64,000 nt of DNA, taken from Bacteroidota bacterium. Its GTDB lineage: Bacteria; Bacteroidota; Bacteroidia; Chitinophagales; Chitinophagaceae. The position numbers and the translations under genes are program-made. Positions 24,731 to 34,383 of this stretch are shown here, piece after piece. The notes under the pieces were generated by a model. That model did no database searches and had not been told where the DNA came from. It was given only the letters and a program-made list of their open reading frames with translations. The DNA lies in NCBI GenBank assembly GCA_013288945.1, contig JABDAZ010000004.1:1606-65605 (forward strand), read 5' to 3'. The stretch's first letter is position 1, and each line of letters begins with the position of its first letter.

Positions 24731-25882
24731 ATGAAAAGAAATCTTTTTTATTTTTTAATTTTTACTTTTTGTTTTAATAAACTCAACGCTCAATCCATCA
24801 CGCTAGATAAAAATAAAGTGATGGATTTTTTTCAAAACCAACAGTTTGACGAAGCTGTCAATTATCTGTCGCCGATTGTTATTAATGATTCTACAAATAT
24901 TCAGGCGCTTAGTTTTTTGGCTTACGCAAATTATATGAATGACAATATAAAAACGGCTGAAAAATATTACCTGAAAATTTTTTCTATCGATTCAAACAAC
25001 ATTAATGCGCTTAATTATTTATCTGTCATTAAAAGTTTTTCAAAGCCGGAAGAAGCGCAACAGTACACGTTGCGGCTTATTAATCTTCAACCAAACAAAG
25101 CGTTGCATTATAGAAATATGGGCAGCTTTTTTAATAGAAAAAATCAAAAAGATTCTGCGTTGATTTTTTATAAAACAGCTTATCAACTTGCGCCTGATGA
25201 TTATAAAAACGGAACAGGCTTCGCAGAAATTTTAATTGATACAAAAAATTTTATTAATGCAGACAGCATTATAAACAAAGGATTAATAAAAGATTCGTTG
25301 AATATTTTTTATTTAAAATTGAAAATACGTTCTGCTTATGAACAAAAAAATTATCAGAATGCGCTGGTAGCAGGCGAAAAATTAATTCAATTGGAAGATA
25401 TTTCTTTAACCGCCTTAACCCAGCTTTCATTAAGCTATTATTATTTAAAAATGTACAGCGACTGTATTCGTGTTTGCGAATATTTAGATGATCACGAAAT
25501 TGCTGGCGAATCCATTTATTTTTATGAAGCAAAATCGCTTGCAAAGTTGAAAGATTATAAAAAGAGCAATGAATTATATCAAAAATGTATTGCGTTTGCT
25601 ATTTCAAAAACGGCGGAAAATTATTATTATAACCTTGGTGAAAATTATGAAGCATTAAAAGAATATAAACAAGCCGTTGCGAACTATGATACTGCATTTT
25701 ATCTTTTTAAAAACCCGGTAATGCTGTATGAATGCGGGAGGATTTATGAAAGCAATTTTAATAATATAAAACTTGCGCAAAAATATTATGCAAAATATTT
25801 ATCAGTTGCAAAGCCAGAAACGCCCGATGAAAAAAAGGCATATGCATATGTAAAATCAAAACAAAAAAAGAAAGCGAAATAA
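24731..25882 (+). CDS. Secreted TPR-repeat protein, third gene of the blaI operon
   Basis: The 383-residue product has a signal peptide (NLFYFLIFTFCFNKLNAQ) and about nine tetratricopeptide-like repeats along its whole length, for example ALSFLAYANYMNDNIKTAEKYYLKIF and YYYNLGENYEALKEYKQAVANYDTAFYL. It probably lies in the periplasm as a protein-binding scaffold. It starts 14 bases after the M56 gene, so it should share the repressor-controlled transcript. The partner is unknown; the TonB-like end of the upstream protein is one possibility, by inference only. Confidence 0.8.
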   Translation: MKRNLFYFLIFTFCFNKLNAQSITLDKNKVMDFFQNQQFDEAVNYLSPIVINDSTNIQALSFLAYANYMNDNIKTAEKYYLKIFSIDSNNINALNYLSVIKSFSKPEEAQQYTLRLINLQPNKALHYRNMGSFFNRKNQKDSALIFYKTAYQLAPDDYKNGTGFAEILIDTKNFINADSIINKGLIKDSLNIFYLKLKIRSAYEQKNYQNALVAGEKLIQLEDISLTALTQLSLSYYYLKMYSDCIRVCEYLDDHEIAGESIYFYEAKSLAKLKDYKKSNELYQKCIAFAISKTAENYYYNLGENYEALKEYKQAVANYDTAFYLFKNPVMLYECGRIYESNFNNIKLAQKYYAKYLSVAKPETPDEKKAYAYVKSKQKKKAK

Positions 25883-25904
25883 TTAAACGGCGAATAAATT
25901 TTTA

Positions 25905-27074
25905 TTAATAAACAATCTCTTCGTCGCCAACTTTTAATAGCAATTCTTTTTTATTATTTGCTTCTACCCTGCCAACAATTTTTGCATCGATATTAAATTG
26001 TTTGGAAACATTAATAATACTTTCTGCATCTTTTTCATTGGTAAAAATTTCCATCCGATGGCCCATATTAAAAACCTGGTACATTTCGCGGTTATCGGAT
26101 TTGGAAGCTTTTTGAATGAGTTTAAAAATTACTGGGGGTTCAAATAAATTGTCTTTTATAATTTTAAAATCGTGCGGCAAATATTTCATGCATTTGGTTT
26201 GGCCGCCACCGCTGCAATGTATTAATCCGTTTATTTTATCAAAATGTTGTTCCAACAAAATTTTCATAATTGGCGCATATGTTCTTGTGGGGCTAAGTAA
26301 TAAATTGCCAATTGTCAATTGCAAATTGTCAACTTTTATTTCATCCGTCATTTTATGCGGGCCAATGTACACAACATGATCATCTAAAGAAGTATCAAAC
26401 GATTCATGAAAACGTGCACCATAAGTTTTATGCAACACATCATGCCGCGCACTTGTTAATCCATTGCTTCCAATTCCGCTATTATAAGTTGTTTCATACG
26501 TTGATTGTCCATAACTCGCCAAACCAACAATCACATTGCCGGCACCGATTTTTTCATTCGTTATTAATTTATTTTTTGGCCAGCGCGCAGTCATTGTTCC
26601 ATTTACTGCAATGGTTCTTACCACATCGCCAACATCAGCAGTTTCGCCGCCGAGGTATTGAATGTTCACGCCAAACCTTTTCATGTCATCGAAAAAATCT
26701 TGCGTGCCATTGATAATCGTTTCTAAAATTTCTCCCGGAATATTTTTTTTATTTCTATCAATCGTTGATGAAAACAACAAATTGTCATAAATGCCCACGC
26801 ACAATAAATCATCCAAATTCATTGCGACTGCATCCTGCGCAATGCCGCGCCACACGCTGGTATCGCCGGTTTCTTTCCAATATAAATAAGCCAAAATACT
26901 TTTTGTGCCTGCACCATCTGCGTGCATAATATTTATTTGATTTTCATCGCCGCCTAAATAATCTGCATACATTTTACAAAATGCAAAAGGATATAAACCT
27001 TTATCCAGTTTTTCTGTTGCTTTATGAACTTCTTCTTTTTGCGCCGAAACACCGCGTTGGGAATACAAAGACAT
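25905..27074 (-). CDS. purM: Phosphoribosylformylglycinamidine cyclo-ligase
   Basis: The 389-residue protein matches the Bacteroidota form of PurM (AIR synthetase). It has MHADGAGTKSILAYLY, VAMNLDDLLCVG, LGGETADVGDVVRTIAVNGTM and a C-terminal HCSGGGQTKCMKY segment. It makes aminoimidazole ribonucleotide in purine synthesis, using ATP in the cytoplasm. It is longer than the roughly 345-residue enterobacterial enzyme, as is usual in this phylum. No other pur gene is near. It converges with the TPR gene with 22 bases between stops. Confidence 0.92.
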   Translation of the reverse strand: MSLYSQRGVSAQKEEVHKATEKLDKGLYPFAFCKMYADYLGGDENQINIMHADGAGTKSILAYLYWKETGDTSVWRGIAQDAVAMNLDDLLCVGIYDNLLFSSTIDRNKKNIPGEILETIINGTQDFFDDMKRFGVNIQYLGGETADVGDVVRTIAVNGTMTARWPKNKLITNEKIGAGNVIVGLASYGQSTYETTYNSGIGSNGLTSARHDVLHKTYGARFHESFDTSLDDHVVYIGPHKMTDEIKVDNLQLTIGNLLLSPTRTYAPIMKILLEQHFDKINGLIHCSGGGQTKCMKYLPHDFKIIKDNLFEPPVIFKLIQKASKSDNREMYQVFNMGHRMEIFTNEKDAESIINVSKQFNIDAKIVGRVEANNKKELLLKVGDEEIVY

Positions 27075-27195
27075 TTGTGATGTATGATTTTAGATGTGTG
27101 TTGTTAGATGTTGCGCGAAATTAAATGATTATGTTGATTTTATTTTAGCAGACAACTTTATCGCGTAAATCCTGCGCCTTTAGCGATGTTTCATA

Positions 27196-27223
27196 AAACT
27201 TGATTCTTGTTTCTTGAAACTTG
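27196..27223. repeat. Four perfect-phase heptads ending in CTTG
   Basis: The units AAACTTG, ATTCTTG, TTTCTTG and AAACTTG stand in direct tandem at 27196, 27203, 27210 and 27217. The second supplies the TTG of the probable ribF promoter. Confidence 0.75.
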
Positions 27224-27237
27224 TTATTGTATTTTCG
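27207..27237 (+). promoter_or_regulatory. Probable promoter of ribF
   Basis: TTG at 27207-27209, a 20-base spacer and TATTTTCG at 27230-27237 match the Bacteroidota promoter with one change (TTCG for TTTG). The ATG follows 17 bases later. Confidence 0.55.
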
Positions 27238-27254
27238 CAGCACTTTTTTAAACC

Positions 27255-28241
27255 ATGACTGTACATTATCAACTGGAAAACCTGCCCGATTTTATTAATG
27301 CCGTAATTACTATCGGTACTTTTGATGGCGTTCACACCGGCCATCAGCAAATTATTAAGCAATTAATTGAAGAAGCAAAAAATGTAAATGGAGAAAGTAT
27401 TATTATCACTTTTCATCCGCATCCAAGAAAAATTTTAGGCGCTTCTAAAGAAATAAAACTCATTAATACCATTGAAGAAAAAATAGAATTGCTCGCTGCA
27501 AAAGGTATTGATCATCTTGTTGTCATTCCGTTTACTGAAAAATTTTCGCAACAAACTGCTGAAGAATATATTAATGATTTTCTCGTCGCAAAATTTCATC
27601 CACACACAATTATTATTGGGTATGATCATCGTTTCGGGCAAGGCCGAAAAGGCGATTATCATTTGATGGAAGATTTTTGTGAACGTTGCAATTATCGTTT
27701 GCTCGAAATTCCCGCGCATGTTTTAAACGCTGTGTCAGTAAGCTCTACACGCATTCGCGAAGCAATTATTAATGCAGATATTTCAACTGCAAATACATTG
27801 CTTGGTTACGATTTTTTCTTTGAAGGATTAATAGTTGAAGGCAAAAAACTCGGCAGAACAATTGGTTACCCAACAGCCAATTTAAAAATTATTAATGAAG
27901 AAAAATTGGTGCCGGGAAATGGCGTTTACGCAGTTGAACTTTTTATTGTGAATGGTGAATTGTCACTGATGAATAAAGAAAATGTTGGCATTAATAATTC
28001 GCAATCGATCTTTTACAAGGCAATGATGAATATCGGTAACCGCCCGACTGTTAATGGAACATCAACAACAATTGAAGTAAATATTTTTGATTTTAATGAA
28101 GACATTTACGGAAAAACAATTCGTGTGTTTATAAAAAAACATTTGCGTGCAGAACAAAAATTTAACGGACTTGATGCTTTGAAAGAACAATTGGCAAAAG
28201 ATAAATTAAATGCAATCGAATCGTTGACCGATGGCCTATAA
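27255..28241 (+). CDS. ribF: Bifunctional riboflavin kinase/FAD synthetase
   Basis: The 328-residue enzyme makes FMN and then FAD. The N-terminal nucleotidyltransferase has GTFDGVHTGHQQII near residues 21-34, GYDHRFGQGRKGD near 119-131 and SSTRIREAI near 163-171. The C-terminal kinase has KLGRTIGYPTANLKI near 201-215 and an EVNIFDFNEDIYGK segment near its end. Length fits the bifunctional family. No flavin-sensing RNA is visible upstream. It converges with holA. Confidence 0.95.
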   Translation: MTVHYQLENLPDFINAVITIGTFDGVHTGHQQIIKQLIEEAKNVNGESIIITFHPHPRKILGASKEIKLINTIEEKIELLAAKGIDHLVVIPFTEKFSQQTAEEYINDFLVAKFHPHTIIIGYDHRFGQGRKGDYHLMEDFCERCNYRLLEIPAHVLNAVSVSSTRIREAIINADISTANTLLGYDFFFEGLIVEGKKLGRTIGYPTANLKIINEEKLVPGNGVYAVELFIVNGELSLMNKENVGINNSQSIFYKAMMNIGNRPTVNGTSTTIEVNIFDFNEDIYGKTIRVFIKKHLRAEQKFNGLDALKEQLAKDKLNAIESLTDGL

Positions 28242-28267
28242 TAAAAATAATTTCAAAAAATAATAAA

Positions 28268-28300
28268 CGGCCAACTGCCATCAATCAACGATCATCGTTT
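28268..28300. repeat. Short heptad-repeat segment
   Basis: Units CGGCCAA, CTGCCAT, CAATCAA and CGATCAT run from 28268 between the convergent stops of ribF and holA. The first two also occur in the repeat at 38472-38595. Confidence 0.5.
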
Positions 28301-28305
28301 CTCAC

Positions 28306-29310
28306 TCACACCATCATTTTCAAAACCATTTCTTTCAGCAACGAACCATCTTCTGTATTAATACTGTTTACGCCAACGCTTTTTAAATTGTATTCGTGCA
28401 GCAATAATAGAATGCTTTCCACGCCTTCATATTTATAATTATTTGCCGCAGCTTTATAATCTTTTATAAAAAATGGATTAACGCCAATTGCCGCAGCCAT
28501 TGCTTTTTCATCGTTTGATGATTGTCCGAAAAGCATATATGTTTTACTAAAAAAATTATACAGCGCAGGCAAAATAAGCTGTATGGGCGCGGCTTTCGGG
28601 TTGCTTTCAAAATATTGAATAATGCGTATTGCTTTTGATAAATTCTTTTTTGTAAGCGCATCCTGCAATTCAAAAACATTATATTCTTTGCTTACGCCAA
28701 CATATTTTTCTATATCATCTTCATTAATACTTTTTCTTTCTGCAAGGTTTACCAAAACTTTTTCTACTTCATTATTAATGCGGCTTAAATCGTTTCCAAT
28801 ATGTTCTGCCAACAACATCACGGCCTTTTGAGAAATGCTGAAACCTTTATTTTCAACCAGTTCATTTATCCATTCCGGCAACTGGTTATCGTACATTTTT
28901 TTTGTGGTAAAAACTTCGGCTTTGTCTTTATCCTTAAGCAGCTTCGCGAGTTTGCTTCGTCCGTCAACTTTTTTTTCTTTATAAGAAACTACTAAAACTG
29001 TTGATGAGAGCGGGTTTTCGATGTAAGCTTCCAGCTTGTCGATGTCGCGCATTTGCTGCGCTTCTTTTAATATTACAACCTGCCTTTCTGCAAACATCGG
29101 GTAGCGCCGGCATGCATTTATTAATGCAGCCCAATCAGCATCTTTTCCATAAAAAACGGTGAGGTTAAATGCCGCTTCACTTTCCGGAAGTATGTTGTGC
29201 TCGGCATAATCGATGAGCTTATCTATATAAAATTCTTCTTCACCTTCCAACCAGTAAACGGGTTTGAAATTCTTTTTTTTCCAACTGCTTAAAATTTTTT
29301 CAACCGACAC
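28306..29310 (-). CDS. holA: DNA polymerase III delta subunit
   Basis: The 334-residue protein matches HolA in length and layout. VYWLEGEEEFYIDKLIDYAEHNILPE near the N-terminus starts the degenerate ATPase part, AFNLTVFYGKDADWAALINACRRYPMFAERQVVILKEAQ follows, and a helical C-terminal collar domain ends the chain. It opens the sliding clamp as part of the clamp loader. The gene stands alone between convergent and divergent neighbours. Confidence 0.9.
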   Translation of the reverse strand: MSVEKILSSWKKKNFKPVYWLEGEEEFYIDKLIDYAEHNILPESEAAFNLTVFYGKDADWAALINACRRYPMFAERQVVILKEAQQMRDIDKLEAYIENPLSSTVLVVSYKEKKVDGRSKLAKLLKDKDKAEVFTTKKMYDNQLPEWINELVENKGFSISQKAVMLLAEHIGNDLSRINNEVEKVLVNLAERKSINEDDIEKYVGVSKEYNVFELQDALTKKNLSKAIRIIQYFESNPKAAPIQLILPALYNFFSKTYMLFGQSSNDEKAMAAAIGVNPFFIKDYKAAANNYKYEGVESILLLLHEYNLKSVGVNSINTEDGSLLKEMVLKMMV

Positions 29311-29524
29311 GGTAATTTGTTTGAGTGCTGCAATATTACAGAAATCCGGCTTGCTGAAAGCTTAAAAAATTGCCGAATTTTAGTTAAAAAATCAGGTAAC
29401 TGCTTTTATTATAGGCGTTTATATAGATTATATAAAATTTGGCACGGTTTTAGACAAAAGGTGAATTGAAACTTTAAAACCATCTTCAAGTTTCAAAAAT
29501 CATAAACTTCAAACTTACAAAAAC

Positions 29525-30502
29525 ATGAGTACTACCAACTATCCATCCGCTACACCACAAAGCCAACCCCCAAGAAAAGATTATAAAAATCTTGTTATAG
29601 GTTTATTGGCTGCAGGTTTCTTAGGAACTTGGGGTTATTTGTTGTATAACAACAACAAACAAGAACAAGTTCAGCAAACTCAGCAAACACAGATTGCTAA
29701 AGTAACTGACGAGAAAGGCCAGATTCAAAAAAACTTTGATGATGCATTGGTAAGATTAGATTCTTTAACAGGAACTAACAACAAATTACAAGCTTCATTA
29801 AATGCAAGTAATTCAGACATTGCAAAAAAGAAAACTGAAATCCGCAGCATTTTAAATAAAAAGAATGCAACTGCTGCTGAATTAAGCAAAGCAAAACAAT
29901 TGATTACTGATTTGAATGGTAAAATTTCTGACCTTGAAAAACAAGTAACAGAATTAACTTCTCAAAATACACAGTTGACTGCTGATAAAACTCAGTTGAC
30001 TCAGGACAAAGAAAAATTGACTACAGACTTACAAACTACAACTTCTGCAAAACAGGATTTGGAAAAGAAAGTTGATGTAGCTTCTACTTTAAATGCAAAC
30101 AACATTACCATTACTCCGGTTCATGATAAAAAGAACGGTAAAGAAAAAATAACTACAACTGCAAAAAGAGTTGATAAATTGGTTATCTCTTTCGATGTTA
30201 ATAATCGCATTGCACAAGCAGGACAAACTGATGTTTATGTATCTATTATCGGACCCGACGGACAGCCAATATCTGTTCCAGCTTTAGGTTCTGGCACATT
30301 TACAACACGTGAAGAAGGCGATAAAATTTACACTGCAAAAGTTGCTGTAGATATCGAAGCTGGCAAAACTAAACCAGTTCAGTTTGCATGGAAACAAAAT
30401 TCTGATTTCCAGAAAGGTGTTTATAAAATTTCTATCTATCATAATGGTTTCAAAATTGGTGAAGGAAGCAAAGAGTTGAAGAAAGGTGGCTTATTTAGCT
30501 AG
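29525..30502 (+). CDS. Membrane-anchored coiled-coil protein, unknown function
   Basis: The 325-residue product has a short Pro/Ser/Gln-rich cytoplasmic start, one membrane helix (NLVIGLLAAGFLGTWGYLLY, about 22-41) and a long coiled coil (about 45-185) with repeated LTADKTQLTQDKEKLTTDL. A beta-rich C-terminal domain of about 120 residues follows, including LVISFDVNNRIAQAGQTDVYVSIIGPDGQPIS. I do not recognise the family; the layout recalls envelope-spanning linkers. Codon choice is less AT-extreme than in neighbours and no ATTAAT copy occurs in its 978 bases, which hints at strong expression. A strong terminator follows. Confidence 0.75.
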   Translation: MSTTNYPSATPQSQPPRKDYKNLVIGLLAAGFLGTWGYLLYNNNKQEQVQQTQQTQIAKVTDEKGQIQKNFDDALVRLDSLTGTNNKLQASLNASNSDIAKKKTEIRSILNKKNATAAELSKAKQLITDLNGKISDLEKQVTELTSQNTQLTADKTQLTQDKEKLTTDLQTTTSAKQDLEKKVDVASTLNANNITITPVHDKKNGKEKITTTAKRVDKLVISFDVNNRIAQAGQTDVYVSIIGPDGQPISVPALGSGTFTTREEGDKIYTAKVAVDIEAGKTKPVQFAWKQNSDFQKGVYKISIYHNGFKIGEGSKELKKGGLFS

Positions 30503-30556
30503 TCAATTTTTGACTACAACACAGGAGTCTCTGAAAAACCTGATATATTAATTACA

Positions 30557-30586
30557 GCCGGTTAACAAAAGTTGACCGGCTTTTTT
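30557..30586 (+). terminator. Rho-independent terminator
   Basis: GCCGGTTAAC at 30557-30566 pairs with GTTGACCGGC at 30571-30580 around AAAA, with one wobble pair, followed by six T. It ends the coiled-coil gene. Confidence 0.92.
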
Positions 30587-30601
30587 ATGCGAATACTTTT
30601 T

Positions 30602-33600
30602 TTATAGCAATGCTCTTAATGAAGCACGTCCTGTATTAATGATTCTTCCCTGTCCGGGTTGTCGGCCTTCGTATTGAAGGTTCAATTCTAAATTGCCACC
30701 TAATTTTTTGGTTAAATCAAGGTTCCATAAAAAATTCTTTCCCGGTAATAATCCATTTAAAATAATATATCCTACGGGAGAATTTACGGCTGCTGTTGTT
30801 AATGAAGGATCTTTTCCGGCAAAAGAAATATTGTTGTAGGTAAATTTCGCTTGTATAGAAGTGCTTTGCAAAATATTATATTTCACTTCTGCATTAATAG
30901 AACTTGACGTAGATAAAATATAACCAAAATGCGGATCATTCTTTTTTGTTTCAATTTTATAACCGATTAAAATCCTCAGGTTGGAACCATGCGTGTATGT
31001 TAAATCTGGCTCAAGCGAATATTGTTTAAGGCTGTAATCGCTGCTGTCTATATCTGTGCTTGAACTAAACAATTGATTGCGTCCTGTTTTAAAAATACCA
31101 CTCAAAGCAATGGAACGAGAAAAATTCATGCGCGAGCGAAACGTCCATTCATTAAGGCTTCTGCTTTCATAACCGTAAGTCAATAAAGTTTTACTGGTGT
31201 TTTGTGAATTATTAATATCAAAACCCCATTTAGGACTGGATTTATTATACGAAAATGTATTTGTAAAAACAGACGCGCGCGTTATTAATGAAGTATCTGT
31301 TAATGAAACTTTTTTAAGCGGGTTCAATTGTACAAAACCGGTTGCCTGCACTTTTTGATTTAATTGTAAAGAAGATTGCAGCGTAACATTTCCAATAACT
31401 TTTATTGCGCCTTTACTCTTTAATGGATTAATAAGTGTGCGCGGATTAATGCTAAAGCTATAATTGAAAGTATTGTAATTGGCTTTTATATAATCATCGG
31501 TTGGTGTGTAAACGCGTATGAACAGGGCCTGGTCAGGATATTGGGCGAGCACAAATTCATTCAACTGCTGAATGCCATCGTTGTTTAAATCTATCCAGGC
31601 ATATTGCCCTGTGCCTGCAGGCACTTGCAAATAAGTATATGTTTTCTTTTGTTCCTGCCCGGAGCCAACTTCAAACAAAGCATTTCCGGTAAGCAAACCT
31701 TTCCATTCATTAATAACATATTCTGCACGGCCAAGCAAACTTTTATCAGGCGTTTGCGCAGTTACTTTTGTATTTATAATTTGAAGGTCGCGGTACGTTG
31801 CATTAAATCTTAACTGGTGATGTTTACTTCGCAGAATATTTATAAACACATTAATGCTGTTGCTTCTGTCGCCTTTTTCCAATTGCTTTCCATAAGGATA
31901 GGCATTATCGCGCGCAATAAAAGTGGCGCCCCATTGATTATGATTTTTTTCCGGCGATTTAAAATATGCCTGGAAAATTTCGTAGGAAAAACTGTTTGCA
32001 AATAAACTATCGCCAACTTTATCCCTGCTTTCATTTCTTTCAACAGAATAATTTACGCCCACCAAATAATCGGCAAACTTTGTAAATTTTTTGGAAACAT
32101 CAACCGAAGGTTTAAAATAATAACCGCTTGTTGTTGTGCCGTTACTATTTACCAAACTAACCTGGTCAGTAATATGCCAGCCGGCAATTTCCTGTGTATT
32201 AAAAATGCTGTTTCGTATTCCATTGAAACTGCTTCCGCGATTGTATCCTGCAAAATCATAGCGGAAGGTATTTTTCTTTTTATCTGTCAATTCAAAACTT
32301 GTATTGTATAAAGTTTCGTTTGCCGGCGCAACGATTAATGGCAAACCCCAATCTCTTGTAAACTCAACGGTGCGCAATGGTTCCAATGGCGCAAAGGTTG
32401 ATTGCACATGTTCATAATTTGCAGTGGTTGTAAGTTGCAAACCTCTTTTTGATTTTGAAAAAGGATAAATATTTTTAAACTGAAACTTTGTAGCATAACC
32501 ATCATCATTTGCTTTATCTATTAATGAAAGTGTATTTACATCATAATGGCTCGATGCAATTTCGCCGCTTAATGTTGTTCTTTTATTAAGAATATAGTCT
32601 GCACCAAATGTAATAATGCGTTGCGTTTTTGGTGTTACTAAAAATTGCGCGGCTTCAAATTGCCCTTGTTTTACGCCATTAACAGGCGCTACCCAAATGT
32701 AAACGCTTCCATTAACGCCATTGAGATTTGGTACATAATCTCCTTTGCCAGCGCCAACATCTGCAAAAGATAAATTGTATAAATTAACGTTTGGGTTTAC
32801 TGAATAAACATAAATAGAATCATGAAAAACCAAACCGTTTGCTGCAATATATGTTGTATCAATTTTTTGATACAACACTTTGCCAGCGCCAAGTGTATCC
32901 AACGGCGCAACAGGATAAAATGCATTATTAATGCTATCTCCCAAACCATTTAAAAACTTTTTTTGATTTGCATCCAGCGTTTGATTAATAGGAGAATTTC
33001 TTGAATCACTGTTATTGAAAACACCAAGCCGCAACTTCAACCTGTTATTAATATTTGCTTCATCATACAAATACAAATTCACGTTTAAATAATTTTGATC
33101 TGAATATTCAAACTCAACCTGTATCCTGGAATCCTGCGTTATCATGCGCTTCGGCATAAACGTAATTTCTGCAGTGTTATAATTTATTACATAATCCTGG
33201 TCGGCTCCGCGTTGCAGCATTTGCCCGTCGATATAAACTTTTTCTGTTCCTGCAAGCACAACAAAATACAATTCATTATTAGCGCCAGTTAATCGGTATG
33301 GTCCTTGGTTTCCTTCTTGTCCCTGAAAAATATTCCGGTTGAATTTTCCTTTTGCAATGGCGCCGCTTATTAATGTTTTATTGGTTACATTTTTCGAAAC
33401 CTGATCGGTTGTTTCAAACGATGCGCCTTCTAATCTTTTATAAAAACTTAAAAAATAATTCTGGTTTTGGCGCAGGTCAATATCGCCCATACTCAACGCC
33501 CATGTTTTCTTTTTAAACTGTAAAAATATTTTATCAAAATCACTCAGTTGCGCAGTAGTTCCATCTGGTTGAATGGGAATATTGTTATCTGTTAATGCCG

Positions 33601-34177
33601 CCGTTATTTGAATGCTATCAGCAAGATATCCGCTGATTTGTAAATTAAGGTTGGATGTTACGACCGCGTCCTGGCTGTTGCCAAAAGAAATGGCACGGCC
33701 AAAACTTCCGTTGTAAGTTATATTTCCAAAATTAAAAAAGTTGTCGCTGCTTTGCCCGCGGCCTGTGATGGTTGATTGCTGCACCATAAAATTATCGCGG
33801 ATACTGTCATAATTTAACCGTTTAACAACTGCATTTAATTTATAAGGAAAAGTTCTGTAAGCGATATAAACACTGTCGACTGCTGGCTTTTTTTTCCAGG
33901 AAATAGTTGCATTAATATAATCCAAAGTGTAAGAAGAATCTGTAAAACCAAGAATAGAAAAAGTTTCCGGAATAATGCTTAATGAATCAAAAGGAATTTT
34001 TGAATTGCTGATTCGGATAAATTTTTTGTGCAGGTTAGAAACAGGAATTTTTGGTAGAACGGGACCAGTTTTTGACTGCGGCCGCTGCGCCATTATTACG
34101 GAGTGAAAACCGCATAAAATAATAAGAAATATAAGCAGCTTCCTGGTAAACAAAAAATGGTTTTTATAAGAATGCAA
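30602..34177 (-). CDS. Large outer-membrane/surface beta-barrel-like protein
   Basis: The 1191-residue protein has a signal peptide (LLIFLIILCGFHSVIMAQ) and then mostly beta structure. One block (about residues 280-365), with GTEKVYIDGQMLQRGADQDYVINYN followed by ITFMPKRMITQDSRIQVEFEYS, resembles a segment found in SprA-like gliding and type IX secretion proteins. The second half is full of alternating strands with aromatic ends, typical of a large beta barrel, and the chain ends in a short strand. It is half the length of SprA, so it is not SprA itself. Function unknown; probable site is the outer membrane. Confidence 0.7.
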   Translation of the reverse strand: MHSYKNHFLFTRKLLIFLIILCGFHSVIMAQRPQSKTGPVLPKIPVSNLHKKFIRISNSKIPFDSLSIIPETFSILGFTDSSYTLDYINATISWKKKPAVDSVYIAYRTFPYKLNAVVKRLNYDSIRDNFMVQQSTITGRGQSSDNFFNFGNITYNGSFGRAISFGNSQDAVVTSNLNLQISGYLADSIQITAALTDNNIPIQPDGTTAQLSDFDKIFLQFKKKTWALSMGDIDLRQNQNYFLSFYKRLEGASFETTDQVSKNVTNKTLISGAIAKGKFNRNIFQGQEGNQGPYRLTGANNELYFVVLAGTEKVYIDGQMLQRGADQDYVINYNTAEITFMPKRMITQDSRIQVEFEYSDQNYLNVNLYLYDEANINNRLKLRLGVFNNSDSRNSPINQTLDANQKKFLNGLGDSINNAFYPVAPLDTLGAGKVLYQKIDTTYIAANGLVFHDSIYVYSVNPNVNLYNLSFADVGAGKGDYVPNLNGVNGSVYIWVAPVNGVKQGQFEAAQFLVTPKTQRIITFGADYILNKRTTLSGEIASSHYDVNTLSLIDKANDDGYATKFQFKNIYPFSKSKRGLQLTTTANYEHVQSTFAPLEPLRTVEFTRDWGLPLIVAPANETLYNTSFELTDKKKNTFRYDFAGYNRGSSFNGIRNSIFNTQEIAGWHITDQVSLVNSNGTTTSGYYFKPSVDVSKKFTKFADYLVGVNYSVERNESRDKVGDSLFANSFSYEIFQAYFKSPEKNHNQWGATFIARDNAYPYGKQLEKGDRSNSINVFINILRSKHHQLRFNATYRDLQIINTKVTAQTPDKSLLGRAEYVINEWKGLLTGNALFEVGSGQEQKKTYTYLQVPAGTGQYAWIDLNNDGIQQLNEFVLAQYPDQALFIRVYTPTDDYIKANYNTFNYSFSINPRTLINPLKSKGAIKVIGNVTLQSSLQLNQKVQATGFVQLNPLKKVSLTDTSLITRASVFTNTFSYNKSSPKWGFDINNSQNTSKTLLTYGYESRSLNEWTFRSRMNFSRSIALSGIFKTGRNQLFSSSTDIDSSDYSLKQYSLEPDLTYTHGSNLRILIGYKIETKKNDPHFGYILSTSSSINAEVKYNILQSTSIQAKFTYNNISFAGKDPSLTTAAVNSPVGYIILNGLLPGKNFLWNLDLTKKLGGNLELNLQYEGRQPGQGRIINTGRASLRALL

Positions 34178-34383
34178 AAACCGCGATTTTATTGTGTTAA
34201 TGCTGACAAAATCAGTTAGTTATGTTGCATTTGTGGAATACTTTTTTTAAAACACAAATTTTAAAGCAAATTGAATGAAAGATAATATCACTAAAGAAAA
34301 TTTTAACAAGTGGATTGCAGCATAGCATGAATAAGTTTTGTCAAACTGTTAACTCTTTAACCTGAAACACCTAAACTGCTTTT

